Shown here piece by piece: positions 23,830 to 33,012 of a stretch of DNA of 64,000 nt. The DNA is from JAQBDA01 sp963709875 (GTDB taxonomy: Bacteria > Chloroflexota > Anaerolineae > Anaerolineales > UBA4823), in the NCBI GenBank assembly GCA_963709875.1, contig CAVPYB010000011.1:538484-602483 (forward strand), in the 5' to 3' direction. The notes beneath the pieces were generated by a model, which searched no databases, was not told the DNA's origin, and worked only from the letters and a program-made list of their open reading frames with translations. A program made the translations under genes and the position numbers. Position 1 is the stretch's first letter, and every line of letters starts with the position of its first letter.

Positions 23830-25174
23830 ATGTCTATATCCATTCGAATTGACGAGATCGCCGACCATGCCGGTCAGGTGGTCAGCCTCCACGGCTGGGT
23901 GTACAACCGCACGCATAAGGGCAAGCTGGTCTTCCTGCTGGTGCGGGATGGCTACGGGTTCGCGCAGTGCGTGGCTTTCAAGAACGACCTGGACGAGGAT
24001 CTGTTCGACCAACTTACCCGCATCCCGCAGGAATCCTCGGTGATCGTTACCGGAGAGGTGCGCGCCGACCCGCGCGCCCCGGGCATCCCCGGCGGGTTCG
24101 AGATCGGCGTGCAGGCCGTGCAGGTCGTCCAGCAGGCTGCCGACGAGTACCCCCTGGCGCTCAAGGAGCACGGGGTCGACTTCGTGCTCGACCACCGTCA
24201 CCTGTGGCTGCGCATGCCCAGCCAGTGGGCAATCCTGCGCGTGCGTGCGGCGGTCATCATCTGCCATCCGCGAATGGCTGGATGGAAACGGCTTCATCAA
24301 CATGGATACGCCCATCCTCACCCCGGCCGCCTGCGAAGGCACCACCACCTTATTCGAGACTCCCTATTTCGACGAGGGCGTCGCCTACCTGGCGCAGAGC
24401 GGGCAGCTCTACAACGAGGCCAATATCTTCTCGTTGGGCAAGGTGTACTGCTTCGGGCCGACCTTCCGGGCGGAGAAGTCCAAGACCCGCCGCCATCTGA
24501 CCGAGTTCTGGATGGTGGAGCCGGAAGTCGCCTTCTGCGACCTGGACGGTTTGATGGAGATCGAGGAGCAGTTCGTCAGCCATATCGTGCAGCGCGTGCT
24601 GGAGCGCTGCCAGGCGGAGCTCAAATCGCTGGAGCGGGATACATCCGCATTGGAGCGGGTTGCGCCGCCCTTCCCGCGCATCTCCTACGACCAGGCTCTA
24701 GAGATGCTGGCGCAGATCCGGGACGAAACTGAAGACCCAGAGCAGAAGCAATTGCTGGAGATCGAGTGGGGCGGCGACTTCGGCGCCCCGCACGAGACGG
24801 CGCTGACCGAGCGCTTCGACAAGCCGGTCTTCGTCTACGGCTACCCGACCCAGGTCAAGGCGTTTTACATGGAGCCCTGGCCCGACCGCCCGGAGGTGTG
24901 CAAGAGCGTCGACCTGCTCGCCCCGGAGGGCTATGGCGAGATCACCGGCGGCAGCGAGCGTATCTCCGACCCTGACCTGCTGCTGCAGCGCCTGCACGAG
25001 CACGACCTGCCGGAAGATGCCTTCCAGTGGTACATTGACCTGCGCCGCTACGGCAGCGTGCCGCATTCCGGCTTCGGTCTGGGCGTCGAGCGCACCGTCT
25101 CCTGGCTGACCGGCATCAAGCACATCCGTGAGACCATCGCGTTTCCAAGGACGATCAAGCGGGTATATCCATAG
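23830..25174 (+). CDS. asnS: Asparaginyl-tRNA synthetase (frameshifted)
   Basis: Charges tRNA-Asn directly. The N-terminal OB domain (GWVYNRTHKGKLVFLLVRDG) is followed by the class II catalytic domain: TPILTPAACEGTTTLF, motif 2 FRAEKSKTRRHLTEFWMVEPE, and motif 3 GFGLGVERTVSWL. A single indel near 24256-24266 shifts the frame between RVRAAVI and IREWLDGNGF; the joined length (~447 aa) fits the family. Having both asnS and aspS argues for direct Asn-tRNA formation. The 156-bp spacer from aspS holds repeat debris of the type GAGAGCGCAGAG...TTGGTACCTTGGTGG...ATCCGTGTGATCCG. AAAGGA precedes the ATG. Confidence 0.93.
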
Positions 25175-25243
25175 ATCACTGGTAGGGTGGGTTAAGTGGC
25201 GCTTTGCGAGCGCTGCTCAACCTACCAACACTTAGCTCTATGC

Positions 25244-25249
25244 TATAAT
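25244..25249 (+). promoter_or_regulatory. Extended -10 promoter of candidate ncRNA
   Basis: TGCTATAAT (TGn plus perfect TATAAT) lies 10-11 bp before the inferred RNA start; no clear -35, as expected for extended -10 promoters. Confidence 0.5.
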
Positions 25250-25254
25250 CTTAC

Positions 25255-25470
25255 TGACGGATGGTTTGGGGCACTCCCGTGATCCGAGCTGGCTTGCAGA
25301 GCCAATCTCCCGGCGGGCGTTAACCAAACAGTCCCCCGGTTGGTGCTCCGAGTGATGATGCACGCACTCCGGCAGTAGGGGCTTGATGAAGGCCCTGATC
25401 CTTCGGGAACCGGAGTTAAGACGTGTGGAGCTATGGAGGCCGTAATGGGGTCTCCGTCGCTTTTGTTTTT
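25255..25470 (+). ncRNA. Candidate structured non-coding RNA, ~210 nt
   Basis: Behind the extended -10 box lies a GC-rich stretch without a credible ORF. GACGGA at the 5' end pairs with TCCGTC at the 3' end, immediately followed by a T-rich GCTTTTGTTTTTCTG end. Inside are GGCT-UGCAG-AGCC, a strong ACUCCGG/CCGGAGU helix closing two small hairpins (AGGGGCUU/AAGGCCCU with one mismatch, and UCC-UUCG-GGA), and possible GTTTGG/CCAAAC pairing. Size, promoter and closing stem fit a free-standing RNA such as 6S, but I cannot confirm any family. It does not resemble tmRNA, RNase P or SRP RNA motifs. Confidence 0.5.
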
Positions 25471-25472
25471 CT

Positions 25473-25580
25473 GTCTTTGCGAGGAGCGCACGTTCCGCTC
25501 TATGGAACGCAGCGACGAAGCAATCTGAACCATAGCGGAAACGGATTGCTTCGTCGGGCTGGCGCCTTCCTCGCAATGAC
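25473..25580. repeat. MITE-like element with TTGCGAGGA ends
   Basis: The ends GTCTTTGCGAGGAGCGC and GCGCCTTCCTCGCAATGAC are near-perfect inverted repeats, and an inner CGACGAAGCAATC / GATTGCTTCGTCG pair is exact (13 bp). This GTCATTGCGAGGA...CGACGAAGCAATCT family of palindromic mini-elements is widespread in bacterial genomes. It sits between the candidate RNA and the caspase gene, non-coding. Confidence 0.75.
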
Positions 25581-25597
25581 AATATGATAATTCGGAT

Positions 25598-27407
25598 CTA
25601 GAGATAATATAGACGAAGAATCTCTGCTCTGGTGACCCGACGGTCCGGGTCAATTCCCCCCTGATACACCTTTTTCGCCAATTGATAGGCCGGCGATTTG
25701 CGCGTCTGTCGCCCCAGCACGATCGCCTTCGGGTCCAGCTCGACCCTTTCCTGCCGGAACAGATTAATTAGCTGCTCCTTGATGGCGGCCTCGTGCCCTT
25801 TGTATTCGCAATCGATCAGGACCGAATCCAGACAGCGGGGCATGGTCCTTCAGCAGCAGGTAGAGAAGGGCGGTGTAGATCATGATGCGCAGCTTCAAGG
25901 CACTGCGCCCCGGTCTGTCGCGCTTCAGTGCCTGGTAAGCAGCCTCCTTCTCCGCACCAGATACGGATACGCTGAAGCTGGCGCCATCCGCGAAAGCCAG
26001 CACGCTCGGGCGGGTGTGAACCTCGATCCGCCCACTCAGGTCGACCTCGCCTGCCAGCCTTGTTTCCGGTTGGGGCGGGTGGACTGTGATCATCTGGCTT
26101 GCTTCGACGCGGTGCACTGCGCCGGAAAGCGCCCGCACGACGACCTGGAAGCGCTCCTGGTGCTCACCCGGTGCGGCGTAGTATGCAAAAGTAGTGAAGC
26201 GCCGGTACCTGCCGGGCAGCAGGTTCACCGGCGCGCGCAAGGGCTCGTCCTGGTGCAGCACCTGCACGTCGACCAGCTCAGACTTTCCTCGGTTGTGCAC
26301 GCTCACCGTCCAGCGCACGTCTTCGAGCGGTACGGGGTGTTCCGGGATGTATGAGAGCCGGATGTCCAGATCGGGAGGTTTCTCTCTGACTCTGGGCTTG
26401 CGCTCTTCTGGTTTGTCGGTCTGGGGTTCTGCGCTATCCGCCCGCGCCAGCATCTCCCGGGCGGCTTTCGACACCTTGCGGCTGTCGTCCTGGGCCAGCC
26501 CTTCCAGCGCCTCGCGAGCGGCCTGCACCAGGCGGGGATCGCTGTTAGTTAACAACGTTCCAAGCTCCTTCACCGCCCCTTCGCGCACATAAGCCAGCGG
26601 GTTCTCGATGGCGGCCTGCAGCTCTGATGGCAGCTTCACCGCCTGTGCCGACTGGAAGACGCTGCGGGCGATAATGAGCTGCCCTTCCACTCTCTGGGCG
26701 AATTTCTGCGGCGTCTGCCGCTTGCCCCCGCTGGAGAGCACCTGGTCGTAAACGTAATCGTACAGCTCGTCCAGGGTGATGGCGCCATCTTTATTAATGT
26801 CTGCCGCACCGGTCTGTAAGCCCTGCACCAGGAAATGCGTGAACACCAACTCGCTGGCACTGCCGCTGATGCGGTCGCCCTCCCAGGAGTATTCCAGGGC
26901 ATTGCTGGCGGTCAGGGTCACGCGCCCGTAGCCGCTGCCGGAGATGATCTCCTGCAAACCGATGCTGCTGCCCAGGACAGCTTTAGCTCCGCCGCTCGAG
27001 AACGCACCGCTGTGGCAGCAGTCCAGGATGACCACGTTGCGCCGGGAGCCGGTCTTGTCGATCAGACGGCGGATAAATTCCGCCTCGATTGTGGTCGAGG
27101 AGAGCATCTCCTCGCGCGTGTCGCGGGCAGCCAGGTACAGGTCGTTGTCGTCGTCGATGATGCCGTGCCCAGAGTAGTACAGCAGCAGTAAATCGTCCTT
27201 GCGCCGCTTGCGGTACAGCCGGTCGATCTGGTTGCGGATGACGGTGTATTCTTCATTGACCAAGGGGATGGTCTGGAAACCGCCGATCTCGGCGTCACCC
27301 AGCACACTCACCAGGGCCTCCGCATCCCGGCTGGGAGAGACCAGGCGGGAGAACTTGGGGTCTTCGAACTCGTAGTTGGCGATTACCAGTGCAATTCTGT
27401 CGGGCAT
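25598..27407 (-). CDS. Caspase-like protease with EF-hand, HEAT-like and Ig-like regions (frameshifted)
   Basis: The N-terminal ~240 residues are a caspase/metacaspase domain (C14): catalytic His81 in YYSGHG and Cys131 in LDCCHSGAF. Within its end is a canonical EF-hand loop DINKDGAITLDE, suggesting calcium dependence as in metacaspases. Next come HEAT-like helical repeats (YVREGAVKELGTLL, LVQAAREALEGLA), a charged linker and an Ig/CARDB-like beta domain (WTVSVHNRGKSELVDVQV). An indel near 25840 separates a last ~75-residue domain (SVLIDCEYKGHE ... RKSPAYQLAKKVYQGGIDPDRRVT) of unknown function; the joined product is ~600 aa. It follows the EACC1-like gene by 11 bp. Such pairs belong to predicted NTP- or protease-based conflict systems; a defence or cell-death role is inferred. 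Confidence 0.85.
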
Positions 27408-27418
27408 CGGCGATCAGG

Positions 27419-27799
27419 TCAAGTATTGGGTTTAGACAGCTTTTCCACCAGGGCAAGCAGCTCTGCCTCGCTCATCCTCTTCTCGGGTGTGAACTCGACT
27501 TCCAGACCTTCGGGGGTTTTGATTTTGATCTTACGGTTCTCGCCGCGCAGCACCCAGCTCTGGATGAAAGCGACCAGGTTGGGCAGCAGCGCCGGGGCTG
27601 CCGCCAGTGCCAGTGCACCGAGTGTGAATGCTTCGCCCTTGCTGCCCGGCTCGGCTGGCTTGCCGGCAGGGCGCTCAGCCCGATCAACGCCCAAGTCGAG
27701 CAGGTCGCGCCGCAGCTGGATGGTGAGCCGGTCCAGCCGCTCGGGTTCGGCTTCCTCTTCCGTGATGGTGATTTGGAATGAAACGTTGTTTTGGATCAT
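27419..27799 (-). CDS. EACC1-like effector-associated small membrane protein
   Basis: A 126-residue protein: an N-terminal beta-rich segment (VSFQITITEEE, LDRLTIQLRRDLLDLGVD), a Gly/Pro/Lys linker, one hydrophobic helix (TLGALALAAAPALLPNLVAFIQSWVL) and a C-terminal beta hairpin (RKIKIKTPEGLEVEF) plus a short amphipathic helix. This order, LRRxLLxL - PxGSKG - membrane helix - QSWL - IxxPxGxxxEF, is that of the Effector-Associated Constant Component 1 described by Aravind and colleagues beside caspase and trypsin effectors. It is the first gene of a two-gene unit with the caspase. Its role is inferred to be membrane docking or regulation of the protease. Confidence 0.7.
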   Translation of the reverse strand: MIQNNVSFQITITEEEAEPERLDRLTIQLRRDLLDLGVDRAERPAGKPAEPGSKGEAFTLGALALAAAPALLPNLVAFIQSWVLRGENRKIKIKTPEGLEVEFTPEKRMSEAELLALVEKLSKPNT

Positions 27800-27987
27800 C
27801 GCCTCTCCTTTACCGGGATATTCACCGGTGGTAACACTGTTAGCATTATCGCTTAAAATCCGCCGGCTGTAAACTTCGACATCGACCGGTCAATACGCTG
27901 GCTTATTTAATCCTCTGCCTACGAGCTTGCAAATTTGTTTTGCCGGTTCTAATCTTAAATCACCTACTCAGCCTACAGGTTTTATGG

Positions 27988-27993
27988 TATAAG
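27988..27993 (+). promoter_or_regulatory. Candidate extended -10 of second ncRNA
   Basis: TGGTATAAG (TGn + TATAAG) lies about 7-12 bp before the inferred start of the structured region at ~28000. Confidence 0.4.
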
Positions 27994-27999
27994 ATAGAT

Positions 28000-28255
28000 G
28001 ACCCTGCTGTCCGCGTGATGCCGCATCCCGGTTTTGAGCCAACACCCACTTTTCGGGTCTCGGACTTCCAATCGTGACGCGATAGGCTTGAGCCAAGGCG
28101 GAGCGACCTGGAGAGGGACCCAACCTGCGAAGGCAGGTTCAAAACTTAGCAGCACACGGCACGGTGGGGCGAACATTCTCCGCCGCAGTAATGCAGGTGA
28201 GGAATTGTTAGGAAGCCTCCTGAAAGGATACCCTTTCGAGGGGCTTCTGAATTTT
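28000..28255 (+). ncRNA. Candidate structured non-coding RNA, ~255 nt
   Basis: The region between the conflict module and the NmrA-like gene (27800-28292, 493 bp) has no credible ORF but many helices: AUCG-UGACG-CGAU, GGC-UUGA-GCC, AACCUGC-GAAG-GCAGGUU, GUUUUGA with UCAAAAC over a long distance, and UGCCG with CGGCA. It ends in a strong hairpin GAAGCCTC...GGGGCTTC (28213-28250) with an inner CTGAAAGG/CCTTTC stem, followed by TGAATTTT. With the upstream -10 this forms a complete transcription unit. Family not recognised; a 6S-like rod is possible but the internal hairpins argue for a branched fold. Confidence 0.5.
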
Positions 28256-28292
28256 AAGGCCAGTTCTCACTTCTCGTGGCTGGTGCGGCAGG

Positions 28293-29222
28293 TCAGTCGT
28301 CATCATCAGGTTGCGGTTCCCAGTAGAAATGCCGTTTTAACTCAGATGTATAAGCCAGCCCGATCCGGTCTTTGTGGCTGGCGATCCACTCGGAGAACTT
28401 CGTGCTGCCGTTTGGCGGTTCGCTGGAGACCAGCCGTTCTTCCATCAAGCCCTGCGCTTCGGCGCGCGTCAGGATGACATCCCGCACCGCCAGACCGATG
28501 AGCTGACCCATCCCGACCGCCAGCCAGGTGGGCACGTGCAGGTAGAGCTGACCCGGCTTTAGATGGTCCCCCATCAGCCGCACCATCGCCTCGTAGGTGA
28601 ATGTCTCGGGACCGGCCGAATCGACCACCCGATCCCCGGATGCCGCCCCTTCTTCCACCGCGGTCTGGGCTACGTCGCCGACAAAGACCGGCTGCAACCG
28701 GTACTCCCCGCTGCCGAAGATCGGGAAGATCGGGAAGCTGCGCATCAGCCAGGCGATATTGTTGACCAGTATATCCTCCACACCATACACCAAAGTCGGC
28801 CGAACGATCGAGTAGGGCAGCCCCAGCTCTTCCAGGCTGCGTTCCTGCATGGCCTTGCCGTGGTAGTAAGTAAGCTCGGAGTCCAGCTCCGGATTGGTCA
28901 CGCTGATGTGGACAATGCGCTGCACCCCGGCGCGCTGGGCGCATTCGAAGAGCGTGCGCGTGTTATCCACTGCCTTGTAGAAAGTCATCCCTCGGTGCTC
29001 GAACCGGATCCAGTAGGTGTTGAAGAGCACCTCAGCCCCACGCAGGTTCTCAATCAGCCGCTCCGGGCGGTCGAAATCGTACGGGAAGGCTCGCACCGCT
29101 TCGCCGAATGGGTTGGGCCTGTCCGGGTGGGTGGTGATGGTCTTCACCGCCTGGCCGGAATCGAGCAGCCGGCGGGTGATGTAGCGGCCGATATATCCGA
29201 ATGCACCGGTGACAACATTCAT
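28293..29222 (-). CDS. NmrA/atypical-SDR NAD(P)-binding protein
   Basis: A 309-residue Rossmann protein. The N-terminal GAFGYIGRYITRRLL is the GxxGxxG nucleotide-binding loop of atypical short-chain dehydrogenases (NDUFA9/NmrA-like). The YYHGKAMQE segment holds the Tyr-x-x-x-Lys position, followed by LPYSIVRPTLVYG. The C-terminal ~60 residues carry a hydrophobic stretch (VPTWLAVGMGQLIGLAVRDVIL). The substrate is unknown; relatives act on quinone biosynthesis or as redox sensors. Its ATG overlaps the stop of the upstream envelope membrane protein (ATGA), so the two are coupled. Confidence 0.85.
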   Translation of the reverse strand: MNVVTGAFGYIGRYITRRLLDSGQAVKTITTHPDRPNPFGEAVRAFPYDFDRPERLIENLRGAEVLFNTYWIRFEHRGMTFYKAVDNTRTLFECAQRAGVQRIVHISVTNPELDSELTYYHGKAMQERSLEELGLPYSIVRPTLVYGVEDILVNNIAWLMRSFPIFPIFGSGEYRLQPVFVGDVAQTAVEEGAASGDRVVDSAGPETFTYEAMVRLMGDHLKPGQLYLHVPTWLAVGMGQLIGLAVRDVILTRAEAQGLMEERLVSSEPPNGSTKFSEWIASHKDRIGLAYTSELKRHFYWEPQPDDDD

Positions 29223-31882
29223 GACAGCACCTCGAAGATGAAAACGCCGTCCCTTGCATAGCGCGGGGCGAAGAGCTGGCTCTCGCGCAGCGCCTGGGCG
29301 GATAGCACGCCGCCGCGCCCGCCGATGAACACATAGCGGATGCCCTGGGCGGTCAATAGTGCATGGAGCGTCTGCGGATCGCCTGCGCTATCGATCACCT
29401 GCTGGCTGGTGGTGTTGGTAGTCTGGATGTACTCAAGGGAATCACTCAGACCGTACAGCACCGGCGGTGGGAAGGTCGGGCGGTTTGTGAGGGCTGAGAT
29501 CCAGTAGCCGCCATCATTCCCGGCGTACTGCCCGTAGCCCCACGGGAAGGGATTGACCAGCACAGTCTCGCCCGGTGGGATGTTCGCCGCCACCCATTCG
29601 ATCCCCGGGCGGTCTGCCTTCCCGGTACAGGAAGGTGACCGGGTTGAGCAGCGGGATGAGCTGCCGGGCAGCCAGGACTGCGAACAGCACGCCAGCCCCA
29701 GCTAACAGCCAGCGGAAGGTCCCCCGCCATCGTACGGGCACGTCCGTGTACAGTGACAGGGCTGCCTGTGCCAGCACGTATCCGCCAGAGACAGCCAGCG
29801 GCAGGTACAGGCTGATGGTCACCGAGATGCTGTTGACGAACCCGCTACCCGGCAGCCCGAACATGCCCAGGTTGGCGAGGAAGAACAACAGCCCCACCCA
29901 CAGCATCAGAACCCAGGGGAAGGCTCTCCGCTGCAGGATGCCCACCACCAGCCCCAACATACCCAGTATGATGACGTAGTTGCCCCAGGCGGTGTTCAGG
30001 TACGGCCAGGTCACGCCGCTGAACGGTTCTGCAGCGGGCGGGATCCAGGCAGTCAGGCGTGGTAAGAGCAGCCCTTGCAGCGAGGGCAGCAGCCAGGGTG
30101 CCGCCAGGACCAGTGCTGCCGCGGCAGTCACAGCCAGGGTCAAGGCCAGACGCAATCCACCTGCCTTATCTAATCCAGCTTCGTCACTCCGGCGCTGGAG
30201 CAACCAGCGGGCGGCCTCGACGGCGGCGTAAGACAGCAGCAAGCAGGCGAAGAACGCCGTTACGCGGTAGTGGGTCAGTATCAGCCCTCCGATGGCAATT
30301 GCTGCCAGCAGGATGCCTTTCCAGCTCCGGGCGACCACCCGCCAAAGGGGCACGCCGCTCGGCTGCCCAACATTCGGAAGGCTGCGGGGCAGTAAGGCGA
30401 ACGCCGCCGGAAGGATGATCATTGCCGCCAATTGGGTGTAGCGCCCCCAACTGGTGTAGTAGGCCGGCATGGGCGTGAACAAACCGGCGACCAGCGCAGC
30501 CAGCAAGCCCGCAAGCCGCCGCCCGGGCTGTTTATCCAGCAATGTGGTGGTGAACAGATAGACCGGGAAAACGCTCGAACGCGTTAAGCGCCTGCCCAAA
30601 GTACAACATACCCTTTTCTAAACTCAGACCGGTCAGCCACAGGAAAGCTGCCAGCAGGCTGTGGAAGCCCGGGTGGTAGCTGGTGGCATCGATCTGCATT
30701 GCAGGGGCGAGGCTGGACGGGTATGCGCCGCTCTCCAGGATCAGGCGTGTGATCAGGGCGTGGTGCACCGAGTCGACCCACGGCGCCGCCGAGAGGTCGC
30801 GCACCATGGCGAACCGCACGACCAGCGTGATGGCGAAGACGGCGAACAGGGCGGCGGTGATCGTCGGACCGGACCTGATCCAGGAGCATCGCCCTGCTCG
30901 AGCGGGTGGAATTTCCGCCGTAGGTGAGCCTGTCGCTCCCATACGCTTCTTAGTGCGCATCCGCTGCCAGACCTGGTAAACTGCCAGCCCGGCCAGCAAA
31001 ACAGCAGTCGCGGTCACCGGTAGACGGCTCCACGGAAGACCGACCAGGGATGTCCAGGCCATAACCAGCGGAATAGTCGCCAGGCTCAAGCCGAGTGCCA
31101 TACCTATCCGCTCTCCGGTATCAAGGCCGCGGTCTGCCCCACTCCAGCTGAGCAGCAGCCAGCCGGGCAGCAGCACAACCGCTGCCAGCGGCAAGAACAT
31201 CCAGCCACCGGATAATATTCCCCCGATATCCTCCACGACCGATCTCAGGTCGTAGCGGTACGCCAGGCGGAAAGCGGCATCCGCCAGCATATATTCGCCA
31301 TCCTGGTCGGCAGTCCCGGCACCATAGACATCTTCGATACGGCCAAGTACCTGAACATCGCCCGCGCTGCTGCGCAGGCGCAGCTCATAGGGGTTGTTTT
31401 CAGAAGTCAGGCTGGGGGGGAAAAGATAGGGAGATGGAACCGGCGCTTGCTTTTACTTGCGCGGGGGTGAAGAGCGCCTCGGCAATGGGGACTGGGTCTT
31501 TAGGTCTGTGCCGTAGCTCGGCGCTGACGTAGCCGGCAGTCTGGTCATCGCCTTCCGGCAGGCGCAGCCACAGCTCGATCCGGTTCAGACCGGCCCGGCG
31601 GGAGATGAAGGTCTGCCGGAACTGGCTGTCGCCAGTCAGGGTGAGTATGGCATCGCTGCGCTGTTCCTGCGAGCCTTCGCTGTCCACCAGCGTCATGCAG
31701 CCGGTGAATAATGGTGTGGTGAGCAGGAGGAGTAATGCGGGCAGTAAGAAGCGCAGCCTGGCGGGCACCAGCGCCGTAGGCATTCTAAGTGTGGGGCGAG
31801 TGGTACCCACGCTCAGGTTATATCTATTGGCCGGATTTTCCGTTGCCGACATTGGCGCGTAGGTAGGCTTCGATGAATCCAT
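29219..31882 (-). CDS. Large polytopic glycosyltransferase-like membrane protein (several frameshifts)
   Basis: Four overlapping frames form one ~880-residue protein, with indels near 31405, 30575 and 29605: SLSFPPQPD joins TSENNPYELRLRSS, QALNA joins LTRSSVFPVYLF, and a last break precedes WVAANIPPGETVLVN. The order is a signal or anchor helix (RFLLPALLLLLTTPLFTGC), a ~140-residue exported beta domain, about twelve helices, and a C-terminal exported domain with PFPWGYGQYAGNDGGYWISA. This resembles GT-C/YfhO-type envelope proteins, but no DxD catalytic motif can be asserted. The true start may be the ATG at 31783, since the one at 31882 lies inside prfB. Downstream coupling is to the NmrA-like gene. 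Confidence 0.7.
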
Positions 31883-32928
31883 CCAGATCGCCGTTCAAAA
31901 CTGCCTGGGTATTGCCGGTCTCGAATTCGGTGCGGTGGTCTTTCACCATCTGGTAAGGGTGCAGTACGTAAGAGCGGATCTGGCTGCCCCATTCCACTTT
32001 TTGATATTCTCCGCGCAGCTCGGCCAATTGTTCTTCCTGTTCCTGCTGTTTCAGTTCGAACAGGCGCGCCCGCAGCACGCGCATGGCGTTCTCCCGGTTC
32101 TGGGTTTGTGAGCGCTCGTTCTGGCAGGTGACTACAAGTCCGGTCGGCAGATGAGTGATGCGGATTGCGGTGGCGTTCTTCTGCACGTTCTGCCCACCCG
32201 CGCTGGAGGAGCGATAGACATCGATGCGCAGATCGTCCTGGCTGATGTGGATCTCGTCGTCGTCCTCCACCTGGGGCAGCACTTCCACCAGTGCGAACGA
32301 AGTGTGCCGGCGGTGGGCCGAGTTCGAAACGGTGAGAGCCGCACCAGGCGGTGGACGCCCTTCTCAGGGCGCAGGTAGCCGTAGGCATAGCGCCCGTTGA
32401 CGGCGATGGTCACGCTCTTGATCCCGGCTTCTTCGCCTTCGGAGAAGTCCAGGATATCGGTCTGGTAGCCGTGGTTCTCTGCCCAGCGCAGGTACATGCG
32501 CTCGAGCATCTCAGCCCAATCCTGCGAAGTCGGTCCCGCCGGCACCGGCGTGGATGGCGAGCAAGGCATCGCCTTTGTCGTAGCGGTTGGAAAACATGGC
32601 GTAAAACTCGCGCTGGGCGACTTCTTTCTCGATCACCCCCGCTTCCGCTTCCAGCTCCGGACGCAGGCTTTCGTCCTCCAGGCGCACCAGCTCCAGGGCA
32701 TCATTGCAGCGCTGGCGCAGCCCCTGCCAGGATTCGACCTCCTCGCGTAAGGAGGATAAGCGCCGCATCAAACGCTGGGCGTTTTCGGGATCATCCCACA
32801 GATCGGGGTCTTCGGTTTTTATCTGCAGCTCAGTGAATTGTTTTTCTTTTTGGAGTACGTCAAAGACGCACCAGTAAATTCTGGATTCTTTCCCGGCATT
32901 CTTCGAGCTTATCAATCAGGTCCTGCAT
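31824..32928 (-). CDS. prfB: Peptide chain release factor 2 (programmed frameshift plus two apparent indels)
   Basis: Terminates translation at UGA and UAA. The start is ATG at 32928 with GGAG 8 bases upstream; the first 22 codons end ...LLVRL at CTT TGA C (32865-32859), the classical autoregulatory +1 site, preceded at 3 bases by a Shine-Dalgarno-like GGTG. After the shift the frame continues DVLQKEKQFTELQ. Two further breaks (near 32530 in GAGGT/SQDWAEML and near 32290 after RLSPF) look like sequence errors. The SPF tripeptide that reads stop codons and the GGQ motif (SSSAGGQNVQKN) are both present. Joined length is about 367 residues. The envelope membrane protein lies immediately downstream. 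Confidence 0.93.
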
Positions 32929-33012
32929 AAAATATTCTCCATTCAGGGCAATTCAAGTTCCCGACTGGATACTTTAACGTATATATGCAAGTATGTCAAT
33001 GAGCGAAACAGG

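Noticed and set aside
25238..25653. Minus-strand ORFs across the candidate RNA and MITE
   Set aside because: They read through palindromic repeat sequence and have no ribosome-binding site or domain.
32850..32870. prfB in-frame TGA as a sequencing error or pseudogene mark
   Set aside because: The CTTTGAC context at the conserved codon is the known programmed frameshift site.
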